Source: Asticcacaulis sp. (GTDB lineage Bacteria; Pseudomonadota; Alphaproteobacteria; Caulobacterales; Caulobacteraceae). From it: DNA of 42,924 bases. Of the stretch, positions 24,494 to 32,831 are shown piece after piece (position 1 is the first letter of the stretch; each line of letters starts with the position of its first letter). Where the stretch lies: the NCBI RefSeq assembly GCF_027484505.1, contig NZ_JAIXSV010000216.1, forward strand, positions 1 to 42,924, written 5' to 3'. A program made the position numbers and the translations under genes. The notes beneath the pieces were generated by a model. The model worked only from the letters and a program-made list of their open reading frames with translations. It made no database searches and was not told where the DNA came from.

Positions 24494-26218
24494 AATGGCT
24501 CTAATTATTTCTAACGCCTCATGCCGTCGCTGGGCCAGCTGATGATCGTAGAGTGAGGGGGCGGCGTCGATGCAGACATTAACCCCCTCAATCCGCGCGG
24601 CGTCGGGATAGAGCACGCTCAGGCGGCGGTTGCCATAGACGCCGATGACGTTTTCGCCGATCCCCTGTTTGAGGCCGCGCAAGGTGACTTCGGCGTCCCA
24701 CGGCGCGCCGCCTTCGATCACGACTTCGAGGTTCCACGTCGTGTTGTGCAGGCCGTGATTGGGTTGCCAGTAGGGGGCGCCGCCCCCGGCCCAGGTGTCG
24801 TGCACCCACATCTCGCGCCCTTGGCCGTCCACTTTCTTGGGGCGGATGTGCAGGCGCACCGCGTCAAACAGGTTCTCATGATTGGCCCCGGCGTGCTGGT
24901 CGATCAGGCCGCGCGTCAGGACGACCGCGCGTGAATAGACGGCGCGCGTCGCCTGCGTATTGACGCTTAAAGGATGAACGACCGGATTGGCGACCAATAC
25001 GTCCTTGACCAGCACATTGTGGGCATTGCCGACGTGCACCGAATAGTGCGCTTCGCGTGCGCCGGTCGTGGCTATGCCGCTGAGGGTCAGGCTGGCGCTG
25101 TCATAGGTCAGGATGCCGGAATCGGCATTGTGGATGGTGACATCGCGCACCCAGCCGTCAAACATCTCATTGAGCGCGATGGCATTATAGCCTTCTTCCA
25201 GATGGTGGCCGAAGGCGGGCGCGTCGGGAAATTCGATGCGCAGGCCCTGAATGCCGACATCGGTCAGAAAGGCCTTGCGCACAAGGCGCGCCGGTTGCGC
25301 CGCCGATACGGCGTGCAACAGAGGGTCGCCCAGCTCCAGCCGGTTACCCTTGACCGAGACGACACGGGTGGTCTGGCTGATCAGGGCGCGCGCCGGATTG
25401 TCGTAGTGGCGCTGCCCCAGGGTGCGTGTGGTGTTGCCATAGAGCGAGTGCAGGATAGCGCTGCCGCGACCCTTGTCGGCAAACCACTGGATCTGGATAA
25501 TTTGACCGGGGGTGATACCCGAAGCGTCGGCCACCTCCAGTTGTCGCGTCCATTTGGCACCCGAAACCCCGGCCGTCACGATGTCTGGCGGCGTGTCATA
25601 TTCCGGCAGGTACTCGGCATAGCGCACGCCGGGGATGCCCACCCGGATAAAGCCTTCGCTCCAGCTATACTCGCTGAACCAGTAGTCGATATTGCGGTCC
25701 TTTTCGACCTGCCGCTTGTTTTCCTTGCGGATATACTCGCGCAGTTCTTTCAGGGTCTGAGTCTCATCGACCAGCCGTAGCGGGCGCGGGAAGTAGAGGG
25801 TGGTGCCTTCATCGTCGTGTCCGGCCCCTTCAAGGACAAAATCGCTGCGTTCGATGCGCAGCACCTCGGTCAGGACGAAGCGCCCGGCCGGAAAGCGCAG
25901 CGTGACCTTGCCTTCGACCTTGTGTGCGGCGGCCAGCGCCTCACGCGCGGCGCGCGAATCATCGGTCTCACCGTCGCCCTTCGCGCCGAAGCTTTTGACG
26001 TCGATGATGGTGCCCGGCTCAGACGGGATCGCCGCCACGCCGAAGCCGTAACCGGCGTAGGAATAGTCGGGCAGCCCTTTCAGCGAGGGCAGGCTGTGCG
26101 TACGCGTAAACGGCGTCCGCGACAGGGCCTCACCCGACACCCCCATACCCGTCAGGCCCGCCACTGCAAGGACAGACAGATGGCGCAACGTATCGCGGCG
26201 GGAGGGCGCGTCAGGCAT
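24479..26218 (-). CDS. Right-handed beta-helix protein, pectate-lyase superfamily, Tat-exported
   Basis: This 579-residue protein begins with a Tat-like signal (SRRDTLRHLSVLAVAGLTGMGVSG). The entry motif IDVKSFGAKGDGETDDSRAAREAL at about 68-91 is the standard start of Pectate_lyase_3/GH28-like beta-helices. Coil repeats follow (GIQGLRIEFPDAPAFG, GWVRDVTIHNADSGILTYDSASLTLSGIATTG, VHVGNAHNVLVKDVLVANPVVHPLSV). An inserted segment at about 155-200 (ELREYIRKENKRQVEKDRNIDYWFSEY) interrupts the early coils. It probably acts on polyuronides or decorated glycans in the periplasm; lyase versus hydrolase activity cannot be decided. It is 13 bases after the LacI gene and is the last gene of the receptor-LacI operon. 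AAGGAA precedes the ATG. Confidence 0.75.
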   Translation of the reverse strand: MPDAPSRRDTLRHLSVLAVAGLTGMGVSGEALSRTPFTRTHSLPSLKGLPDYSYAGYGFGVAAIPSEPGTIIDVKSFGAKGDGETDDSRAAREALAAAHKVEGKVTLRFPAGRFVLTEVLRIERSDFVLEGAGHDDEGTTLYFPRPLRLVDETQTLKELREYIRKENKRQVEKDRNIDYWFSEYSWSEGFIRVGIPGVRYAEYLPEYDTPPDIVTAGVSGAKWTRQLEVADASGITPGQIIQIQWFADKGRGSAILHSLYGNTTRTLGQRHYDNPARALISQTTRVVSVKGNRLELGDPLLHAVSAAQPARLVRKAFLTDVGIQGLRIEFPDAPAFGHHLEEGYNAIALNEMFDGWVRDVTIHNADSGILTYDSASLTLSGIATTGAREAHYSVHVGNAHNVLVKDVLVANPVVHPLSVNTQATRAVYSRAVVLTRGLIDQHAGANHENLFDAVRLHIRPKKVDGQGREMWVHDTWAGGGAPYWQPNHGLHNTTWNLEVVIEGGAPWDAEVTLRGLKQGIGENVIGVYGNRRLSVLYPDAARIEGVNVCIDAAPSLYDHQLAQRRHEALEIIRAIRRLN

Positions 26219-26231
26219 GGCGGTATTCCTT

Positions 26232-27326
26232 TCATCGGGCGGGTGCGTCCAGAGACTCGCGACGTATCAGTGACGGGGCGACCATGGAGGGCAGGGCCGC
26301 GGGGTCTTCGCCCGCCGGCAGGGTTTCGGGCACCAGCTTGTGCACAGCCAGCACGCCCATCTCGATCACGGGCCAGTGAACCGTGGTCAGGGAGGGCCAG
26401 AGCTGCACAGCGACCGGTCCATCGTCAAAGCCGACAATCGACAGCTCCTGCGGCAGCCTCAGCCCCTTTTCATGCGCCGCCCGCACCACGCCAGCGGCCA
26501 TGGAGTCGTTGCTGGCGAAAATCACGCTGGGCGGTTGCGGCAGGCTGAGCAGGGCCTGACCGGCGGCAACACCAGAGTCGAACGTATAGCGCCCGTCGGC
26601 AAACAGCGTTTCGTCCGGCGTGACCCCGGCCGCGACCAGCGCCTGACGAAAGCCCGTTTCGCGTTCGCGCGCCGATAGAAAGCCTTTGGGACCACGCACA
26701 AAGCCGATGCGCTTGTGACCGAGGGCCACGATATCGCGCACCGCACCCATCACCGCCTCGCGGTCGTTCGACCAGACGCTGCGTGACATCATATCGAGCT
26801 GGGCCGAGCCGACGCGCACATATTTGACGTTTAGCCTCTGGCACATCTCACCAATATCGTCGCGCTCGGACAGGGGCGGCAGGAAGATGGCCCCCATCGG
26901 CTTCTGACGCGCCAGAAACGTCTCGATCTCACTCAACAGTTCCGGCGACTCACGGTTGACCGGCCGCACCGCCAGAGCCAGCTCGCTGTCGCCAATGGCC
27001 GACAGGACGCCGCGCTGAAACGTCATGGCCATGGGCGAGGTCGAGTCATGGATGAACAGCACGATCACAAAATTCTTGCGAAAGGCCAGCGCCCGCGCCT
27101 GCGCGTTGGGCACAAAGCCCAGGGTCTCGATCGCGGCCTCGACCTTCGCCCGCGTGGTGGCCTTCATCGGTTCGCGATTGAGCACACGGCTGACCGTCTT
27201 TTTCGATACCCCGGCAAATTCGGCGACATCGGTAATGGTCAGGGCTGACCCCGGCTTACGCACAGAGGGGCCAAGGGGGGCCGCGTTGCGCTCCTTGGGG
27301 GCCGGGGTCCGTTTGGTGTCGTCCAC
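26232..27326 (-). CDS. LacI-family transcriptional regulator
   Basis: This 364-residue regulator has a 25-residue basic/Pro-rich leader, then the LacI helix-turn-helix and hinge (LTITDVAEFAGVSKKTVSRVLNREPMKATTRAKVEAAIETLGFVPNAQARAL, about 29-80). A periplasmic-binding-like sugar domain follows (VIVLFIHDSTSPM, GAIFLPPLSERD, GHKRIGFVRGPKG, PSVIFASNDSMAAGVVRAAHEKGL, LSIVGFDDGPVAVQLWPSLTTV). It starts at GTG 27326, 15 bases after the receptor stop, and is probably cotranscribed with it. The two GATACCGGTGTC palindromes in the divergent promoter at 30565-30665 have the CG-centred symmetry expected for a LacI protein and are its likely operators. Confidence 0.9.
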   Translation of the reverse strand: MDDTKRTPAPKERNAAPLGPSVRKPGSALTITDVAEFAGVSKKTVSRVLNREPMKATTRAKVEAAIETLGFVPNAQARALAFRKNFVIVLFIHDSTSPMAMTFQRGVLSAIGDSELALAVRPVNRESPELLSEIETFLARQKPMGAIFLPPLSERDDIGEMCQRLNVKYVRVGSAQLDMMSRSVWSNDREAVMGAVRDIVALGHKRIGFVRGPKGFLSARERETGFRQALVAAGVTPDETLFADGRYTFDSGVAAGQALLSLPQPPSVIFASNDSMAAGVVRAAHEKGLRLPQELSIVGFDDGPVAVQLWPSLTTVHWPVIEMGVLAVHKLVPETLPAGEDPAALPSMVAPSLIRRESLDAPAR

Positions 27327-27341
27327 GCTGGTTACGCCTGT

Positions 27342-30300
27342 TTAAAATTTCTTTGTTACGCTGAGGGAATAGGTGATGCCGTCGTAATCTGCAACGCGGT
27401 TAAAGGCCTCGACGCCTTCGTACTCCTCGCGCCGCGAATTGGTGATATTATAGACCTCAAGGCGCACCTCCGTCGTCGCATTGGGCGTGTAAGCACCGGA
27501 GAAGTCGAGCTGACCACGCGGCCGCACACGGCTGGAGGAGCCGGTAAAGGTCGAGCCGCCTTCGAGCAGGATATCGGACGCGTAGTTATAGGCCAGACGC
27601 GCCTGCCACTTGTCGTCTTCGTAATAGCCGATCAGGTTATAAGTGCTGTCGGCCACGCCATAGAGTTTGGAGCCATTGGCCCCGCTGGAGGTGACCTTCG
27701 TGGCGTTGAAGACCATGCCGAAATTCTTCCAGAGGCCGGGCAGGAACGAGAAGTCCTGCTGGACCTGGAATTCAAAGCCTTCGACCGTAATGGCGTTCGG
27801 GTCATTGATGGTGCGGTTAATCGTGATGCGCTGATTGCCGAGGTCGGTCGTGGCCCCCTGCTGAATGCGGCAGAAGCCCGTGCCATCGACATAGAGCGGC
27901 CCGAAGGTTTGACCCTCCGCGCTGAAGCTCTGCCCCACCGGGCAGTAGTTGTTCTGCAGGACGATGTTGTTTTCGATCTTTTTGTGGAAGTAACCCAGCG
28001 CCACCACATTGCCGCGGCGATTATACCACGACAGGCCCAGATCAAACGCCTTGGAGCTGCGGGGTTTCAGGTCGAAGCGGTTCATGTCGATGCGGATGGA
28101 GCTAAGCGACTCGCCCGTATCCGGATCGACATTTTCCAGCACGCGGGTGGGGGCTGGTGAAAACTCCACCATATCAAAGGCTTCAAACGTCTCGTAATAG
28201 GCGGCGCGCGCCACCAGCTTCGGTGTCAGATCGACGATCAGATTCATCGATGGCAAAAGCGCATCATAGCTGCCACCCGCCGGTTCCGGCGGCAGGAAGT
28301 AGCCGGGGCGGAAGTCGGTGCTGGTGAAGCCCAGAGCCTGATAGAAGTTCAGCGCCTGATCCTCGATCAGGCCCGTCAGGTCGGCCTTGACGTAGCGCAG
28401 GCCCAGATTGCCGCGCACCTTAAGGTCCATCACCTCGGAGAAGTCAAAGCGCGTCAGGGCGAAGGCTTCGAGGTTTTCGCGCGAGGCGCGGAAGTTCTGA
28501 CCCGCCACGCGGTTGAGCGGGAAGCGCTGGATCATGCCCGACAGTTCGTTGCGCGGGGCCAGCTCAAGGATTTTCGCATAGGTGATGCGGTTGCGCGCCG
28601 CCGGCGTCAGCTCCGGGAAGAAGGTGGCCAGTTGCGCCGCCGTCATGGTGAAACCGACATTGGTTGGCACCGTGTTGAGCACCGGGAAGATCTGTTGCTG
28701 GATCAGGCGGTAATCGACCGACCAGAAGTTATCAATCTCGGCATTGGGCGCGCCTGAGCCAAAGAAGTTACCACCCTTGGTCACCGCGTCGTTCAGCTTG
28801 AAGATGTCGTTGGTCAGGTTGTTGAGCTGAAGGCCCAGATTGGCGTTTTCCTGATAGATTTGCCGCGCCTTTTCCTTCGAATAATAGACGCCGAATTCGA
28901 CGCTGGTGAGGGGGCCGAAATCGAGTTCGCGTGCCGCCTTCAGGTCCAGCGCATAGAGGTTGCGCCGCACGCGATGATTGGCTCCGCTGGCGGTAAAGAC
29001 GACGTTTTCCGGCCGCAGACCATTGCGCGCCTGAATGGCGTTGCCGGCGCTGACTGTATAGGGGCCCACAACGTTCAGCAGGCGCGAGGGCAGGTTGAGA
29101 TCGAGACGGTAGTTTTTGTAATCGCCAAGGCCGGTATCAAGCACGGCGGTGATGCCATTGGTCGTATCGTCAATGCCGTCGCCATTGGTGTCGGTGCGGC
29201 CCGTCGTCGGCTGAACACGCTGCTCATAGAGGTATTCGTCGCGCGTGCCCAGGGCTTCGGAAAGCGTGCCAATGGCATCAATGCGCCAGGCCCCGGTGCG
29301 GAAATTGATCTGCGGATAGAGGGCAAAGCTTTCGTCAACCGATGGCATGCCGCGGTTGCCGATGGGCAGTTGCACGTCGCTGGCCTGCACCTTGTTGACC
29401 ACATAGACGTTTTCGATAGTGCCGTCGGAGCCGCGGTCGAACTGTCCGACCTTCACCGGATTGCTGAGCGGCGTGACAATGCCGGTCGTGTCCGAGGCAA
29501 AGGCCGTCAGGATGTCGAGATTGGCCTCATCCAGATCGCGGCGCGTCGCAATGGCGTCGAGGCGCACATTCAGGGCGTCATTGACGCGCCATTCAAAGCC
29601 CGCGGCACCCGACAGGCGATAGCCGTCGGAGGTGCGCGAATATTGCCGCACTTCGGAGGGATAGACGACCTGATTGGCGACGCCGTCCGTGGTGGCCGGG
29701 ATAGCGAAGGCGGGATTGCCCGCCGCCAGCTGCGTCAGGCGGGCCTGCGTATAGGCCGTATAGGCATTGATGCGGATGGTGTCGCGGCGGAACAGCTGGC
29801 GCGAATAGGACAGGGTGCCGTAGATGCCAAAATCCGGTGACAGCTTCTTCGAGCCGGTGACGAAGAAGGCGGGGTTCAGCTTGGCCGTTGTCTCTTCCCA
29901 TTGGGCTTCGGCGCGGAAGACGCCGCCTTCTTTACGCGACAGGGCCGGGCGGATGCGCAGGTTGACAACCGAGCCCAGCCCCCCGGCCGGCATGTCGGCC
30001 GAGAAGGATTTGACCACATCGGCCCCGCCAAATATCGAAGCGTCATAGATGCCGAACGGATTGCCTGAACCGCGGGTCCCCAGAGTCGGCGCGGCGATGC
30101 TTTGCCCCATCACGGTCGTCTTGGTGTATTCGCTGGGCAGGCCGCGCACGCTGATCGTCGCGTCACGCCGGTCGTCGGAGCGGTTGATCTGCACACCGGG
30201 GATGCGTTGCAGGGCCTCCCCCAGATTGAGGTCGGGGGTCGAGCCGATGTCATCGGCGGAGATGCCGTCGAGGATGACATCGGATTTGCGGCGGATTTCC

Positions 30301-30500
30301 AGCGCGTCATTCAGCGAGCCGCGAATACCGCGCACCACCACGACTTCGACGCCGTCGTTAGCGGTAGCGGGCTCTGCGGTCGGACTGGTCTGTGCCATGG
30401 CGGGGTTCAGCCCGGCCAGAAGGGTAAGGGCGGAAGCGGCGACGGTTGACAGGCAGGCCGCCTTGAAGGGCCGGTGGCCCGTCAGGAAAGATGGCATCAT
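27342..30500 (-). CDS. TonB-dependent receptor for a probable acidic oligosaccharide
   Basis: This 1052-residue outer-membrane receptor has a signal sequence ending PAMAQ, a TonB-box-like VEVVVVRGIRGS and plug motifs STPDLNLGEALQRIPGVQINRSDDRRDATISVRGLPSEY. The barrel ends ITYSLSVTKKF. Residues 437-445 (DTNGDGIDD) form an EF-hand-like or thrombospondin-like calcium loop in what should be an extracellular region. There is no STN domain. GGAGGA lies just upstream of the paired ATGs. As first gene of an operon with LacI and the beta-helix enzyme, and divergent from an esterase and an ExuT-like carrier, it most likely imports an acetylated, uronate-rich oligosaccharide. Confidence 0.9.
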   Translation of the reverse strand: MMPSFLTGHRPFKAACLSTVAASALTLLAGLNPAMAQTSPTAEPATANDGVEVVVVRGIRGSLNDALEIRRKSDVILDGISADDIGSTPDLNLGEALQRIPGVQINRSDDRRDATISVRGLPSEYTKTTVMGQSIAAPTLGTRGSGNPFGIYDASIFGGADVVKSFSADMPAGGLGSVVNLRIRPALSRKEGGVFRAEAQWEETTAKLNPAFFVTGSKKLSPDFGIYGTLSYSRQLFRRDTIRINAYTAYTQARLTQLAAGNPAFAIPATTDGVANQVVYPSEVRQYSRTSDGYRLSGAAGFEWRVNDALNVRLDAIATRRDLDEANLDILTAFASDTTGIVTPLSNPVKVGQFDRGSDGTIENVYVVNKVQASDVQLPIGNRGMPSVDESFALYPQINFRTGAWRIDAIGTLSEALGTRDEYLYEQRVQPTTGRTDTNGDGIDDTTNGITAVLDTGLGDYKNYRLDLNLPSRLLNVVGPYTVSAGNAIQARNGLRPENVVFTASGANHRVRRNLYALDLKAARELDFGPLTSVEFGVYYSKEKARQIYQENANLGLQLNNLTNDIFKLNDAVTKGGNFFGSGAPNAEIDNFWSVDYRLIQQQIFPVLNTVPTNVGFTMTAAQLATFFPELTPAARNRITYAKILELAPRNELSGMIQRFPLNRVAGQNFRASRENLEAFALTRFDFSEVMDLKVRGNLGLRYVKADLTGLIEDQALNFYQALGFTSTDFRPGYFLPPEPAGGSYDALLPSMNLIVDLTPKLVARAAYYETFEAFDMVEFSPAPTRVLENVDPDTGESLSSIRIDMNRFDLKPRSSKAFDLGLSWYNRRGNVVALGYFHKKIENNIVLQNNYCPVGQSFSAEGQTFGPLYVDGTGFCRIQQGATTDLGNQRITINRTINDPNAITVEGFEFQVQQDFSFLPGLWKNFGMVFNATKVTSSGANGSKLYGVADSTYNLIGYYEDDKWQARLAYNYASDILLEGGSTFTGSSSRVRPRGQLDFSGAYTPNATTEVRLEVYNITNSRREEYEGVEAFNRVADYDGITYSLSVTKKF

Positions 30501-30564
30501 GGGTGTTCCTCCGCGGGCCTTATTTTATCTTCGCCCGGCTATGGGTATGGCGTAAATCGAATCC

Positions 30565-30576
30565 GATACCGGTGTC
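30565..30576. promoter_or_regulatory. LacI-type operator, left copy (GATACCGGTGTC)
   Basis: GATACCGGTGTC is a near-palindrome centred on CCGG, 65 bases before the receptor start. Its exact reverse complement is at 30654-30665. Confidence 0.65.
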
Positions 30577-30653
30577 AAGTTTGAATCTGGCGCTAAATCC
30601 TTTGTCTTTAAAGAAAGGAATTCGACTTAGGTCGTAGATTGGGGATTAAAATA

Positions 30654-30665
30654 GACACCGGTATC
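30654..30665. promoter_or_regulatory. LacI-type operator, right copy (GACACCGGTATC)
   Basis: This is the exact reverse complement of 30565-30576, centred 89 bases away and 91 bases before the esterase start. Two sites in one divergent promoter would let a LacI tetramer loop the DNA and silence both operons together. Confidence 0.65.
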
Positions 30666-30755
30666 TTTTTTTGATTACCTCCCGGCATAACTCTGGGCAA
30701 ACCTCTGCGCCTGTGCGCAGATGGGCAAAACAAGAGTGAATACAGGAAGACACGC

Positions 30756-32753
30756 ATGATCAGGAAGACCGCCCGACGGGCTGCGGTCATCGGGGCGGGC
30801 CTTATGGCGCTGACCTCAGCCGCGAGCGCCCAAACCCCGCAACCCTCACAGACCCCGCAAACCGCGCTCAGAATCGACCCTTTGTTTGGCGATCATATGG
30901 TGCTTCAGCGCGGTAAGCCCGTCAGCCTGCGCGGCGATGCGCCTGCCGGAGCGACCATCACGGTGCGTTTTGGGGCCGCCTCGGCCACCGCCAAAGCGGA
31001 CAGCGGCGGGCAATGGCGCGCCACCCTGCCGCCTGTCGCGGACGGGACCAATGGCACAGTAGAGGTGAGCGCGTCGGACGGCAGCCGCCTCGCGCTGAAA
31101 GACGTGGTGGCGGGCGATGTCTTCCTCTGTTCGGGTCAGTCGAACATGGACCTGTCGGTCGGCGATACCTCCTACCCCAAGCGCACGGCCGAAGAGGGGC
31201 AGGGCAAGCCCATTCGCCTGTTTAAGGTCAAGCGCACAGCCAGCCCGCGCGCCGAGCGCTTTGTAACGCCGGAACAGGGGTGGGCGCTGGCCGGGCCGGA
31301 GGCTTTGCCGGGCTTTTCCGCTGCCTGCTGGCATATGGCGCGCACAATGGCCGCCGCCAATACCGGGGCCCCCATCGGTCTGGTGCAGGCCTCGTGGGGG
31401 GGCACCTCGATCGAAGACTGGATGGCTCCGGCGGTTCTCGGCCAACGCGCGGACTATGCCGCCGATATCAAGCGGCTCAATGCCTTCGCGGCTGATCCGA
31501 AGGCGGCAACGGCGGAGCTGATTGCGGCGACGGACGTCTGGGCCAAAACCGCCGATGCGGCGGCCTCTGACTGGCACACCCCGGCCTTTGATGACTCTCA
31601 GTGGCCGCAAATGCCGCTGCCCGGCACATGGGAGCGGTCGGGCATCGCCGCCTTGCGCGCCTTTGATGGCCTGATGTGGTATCGCCATAGCGTCGAGCTG
31701 ACGGCGGAACAGGCGGGCAAACCCGCCATCCTGCGGCTGGGGCGCATTGATGAGCGCGATCAGGTGTGGGTCAATGGTCAGGTGGTCGGCGCAACGCTGC
31801 TGGGCAGCGACCCCCGCGTCTATACCCTTCCCGCAGGTCTTCTAAAGGCCGGGCGCAATCTCATCGCTATCCGCGTGCTCGATGAGCGCGGGGCCGGCGG
31901 GCTGATGGGTAAGATGGGGGAACTGCGCCTTGAGCTGAGTGGGGCTCAGGCGCTCGATCTGTCCGGGCCGTGGCGCTATAAGACCGGGTCAGAGCGCCGC
32001 AACTGGAAGACGCCGCCGCCCTTCGTGCCGTGGGCCGCGCCGCGCGGCGTCAGCATGTTGTGGAACGGCATGATCGCCCCGCTCGACGGTTTTGCGCTGA
32101 AAGGCATCGCCTGGTATCAGGGCGAAACCAATACGGCCGAGGCGGCCACCTATGCCGGGCTGCTGGACGGCTGGGCGGCCTCGTGGCGGTCGTTTTTCCA
32201 CGATCCGGCCCTGCCGGTGATCATCGCGCAATTGCCGGGCTATGGGCCGCGCAGCGCCGTGCCGAGCGATAATGACTGGGCAAGGCTGCGGGAAGCGCAG
32301 CGCCTGACCGTGGCCAGGGACCCGCACATGGGCCTTGCTGTCCTGATCGATCTCGGCGTCTCCTATGACATCCACCCGGCGCATAAGGATGAGGTCGGGG
32401 CGCGTCTGGGTACTGAGATGCTGCGCGTCGCCTATGGCCGTCCGCTGTTGCGCGCGCCATCACCGGTCAGGGCCGAAGCCGCCGCTGACGCTATCCGCGT
32501 GCGCTTTACCGATACGGGCGGCAGCCTGATCGCCTACGGCTCGCACGAGGCCGCGACTTTTGAGCTGTGCGACGCGGGCGGTAAATGCCGCTTCGTTCCG
32601 GCGCAGGTCGAGGGCGACACCGTCCGCCTGCCCGCCGACGCTTCTGCGCGTCAGGTGCGCTACGCCTGGCAGGGCTCACCGCCGGTCAATCTCTATGGCA
32701 AGAGCGGTTTACCGGTCGTGCCTTTCAGCCTGCCCCTCGCACCGGGCTCATAA
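30756..32753 (+). CDS. Sialate O-acetylesterase-type SGNH esterase with inserted jelly-roll domain
   Basis: This 665-residue secreted esterase has signal peptide IRKTARRAAVIGAGLMALTSAASAQ. The SGNH/SASA active site is split as usual: CSGQSNMDLSV with Ser129, QASWGGTSIEDW with the oxyanion Gly, WYQGETNT, and DIHPAHKDEVG with Asp538 and His540. Between the halves, about residues 265-400 form a beta-galactosidase-like jelly-roll (WERSGIAALRAFDGLMWYRHSVEL ... LGRIDERDQVWVNGQVVGATLL), known in this family. It likely removes acetyl groups from imported glycans so that the lyase or hydrolases can act; despite the family name, sialic acid need not be the substrate. It diverges from the receptor operon across the LacI operators. 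Confidence 0.85.
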   Translation: MIRKTARRAAVIGAGLMALTSAASAQTPQPSQTPQTALRIDPLFGDHMVLQRGKPVSLRGDAPAGATITVRFGAASATAKADSGGQWRATLPPVADGTNGTVEVSASDGSRLALKDVVAGDVFLCSGQSNMDLSVGDTSYPKRTAEEGQGKPIRLFKVKRTASPRAERFVTPEQGWALAGPEALPGFSAACWHMARTMAAANTGAPIGLVQASWGGTSIEDWMAPAVLGQRADYAADIKRLNAFAADPKAATAELIAATDVWAKTADAAASDWHTPAFDDSQWPQMPLPGTWERSGIAALRAFDGLMWYRHSVELTAEQAGKPAILRLGRIDERDQVWVNGQVVGATLLGSDPRVYTLPAGLLKAGRNLIAIRVLDERGAGGLMGKMGELRLELSGAQALDLSGPWRYKTGSERRNWKTPPPFVPWAAPRGVSMLWNGMIAPLDGFALKGIAWYQGETNTAEAATYAGLLDGWAASWRSFFHDPALPVIIAQLPGYGPRSAVPSDNDWARLREAQRLTVARDPHMGLAVLIDLGVSYDIHPAHKDEVGARLGTEMLRVAYGRPLLRAPSPVRAEAAADAIRVRFTDTGGSLIAYGSHEAATFELCDAGGKCRFVPAQVEGDTVRLPADASARQVRYAWQGSPPVNLYGKSGLPVVPFSLPLAPGS

Positions 32754-32782
32754 GCCGTTCCCGTGGCTGCGCGTGACAAGGC

Positions 32783-32820
32783 CCCGTCTTTGGCCCATGA
32801 TCGGGCAAACAAAAGACGGG
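32783..32820 (+). promoter_or_regulatory. Stem-loop between esterase and transporter genes
   Basis: CCCGTCTTT (32783-32791) pairs with AAAGACGGG (32812-32820), with an inner GCCC (32793-32796)/GGGC (32803-32806) stem. It ends 11 bases before the transporter ATG. It may attenuate, terminate partially or protect one half of the message. Confidence 0.5.
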
Positions 32821-32831
32821 ACAGGTAAACG

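Noticed and set aside
28860-29840. A 326-codon plus-strand frame inside the third receptor
   Set aside because: It is antisense to conserved receptor barrel sequence, with no ribosome site or motif.
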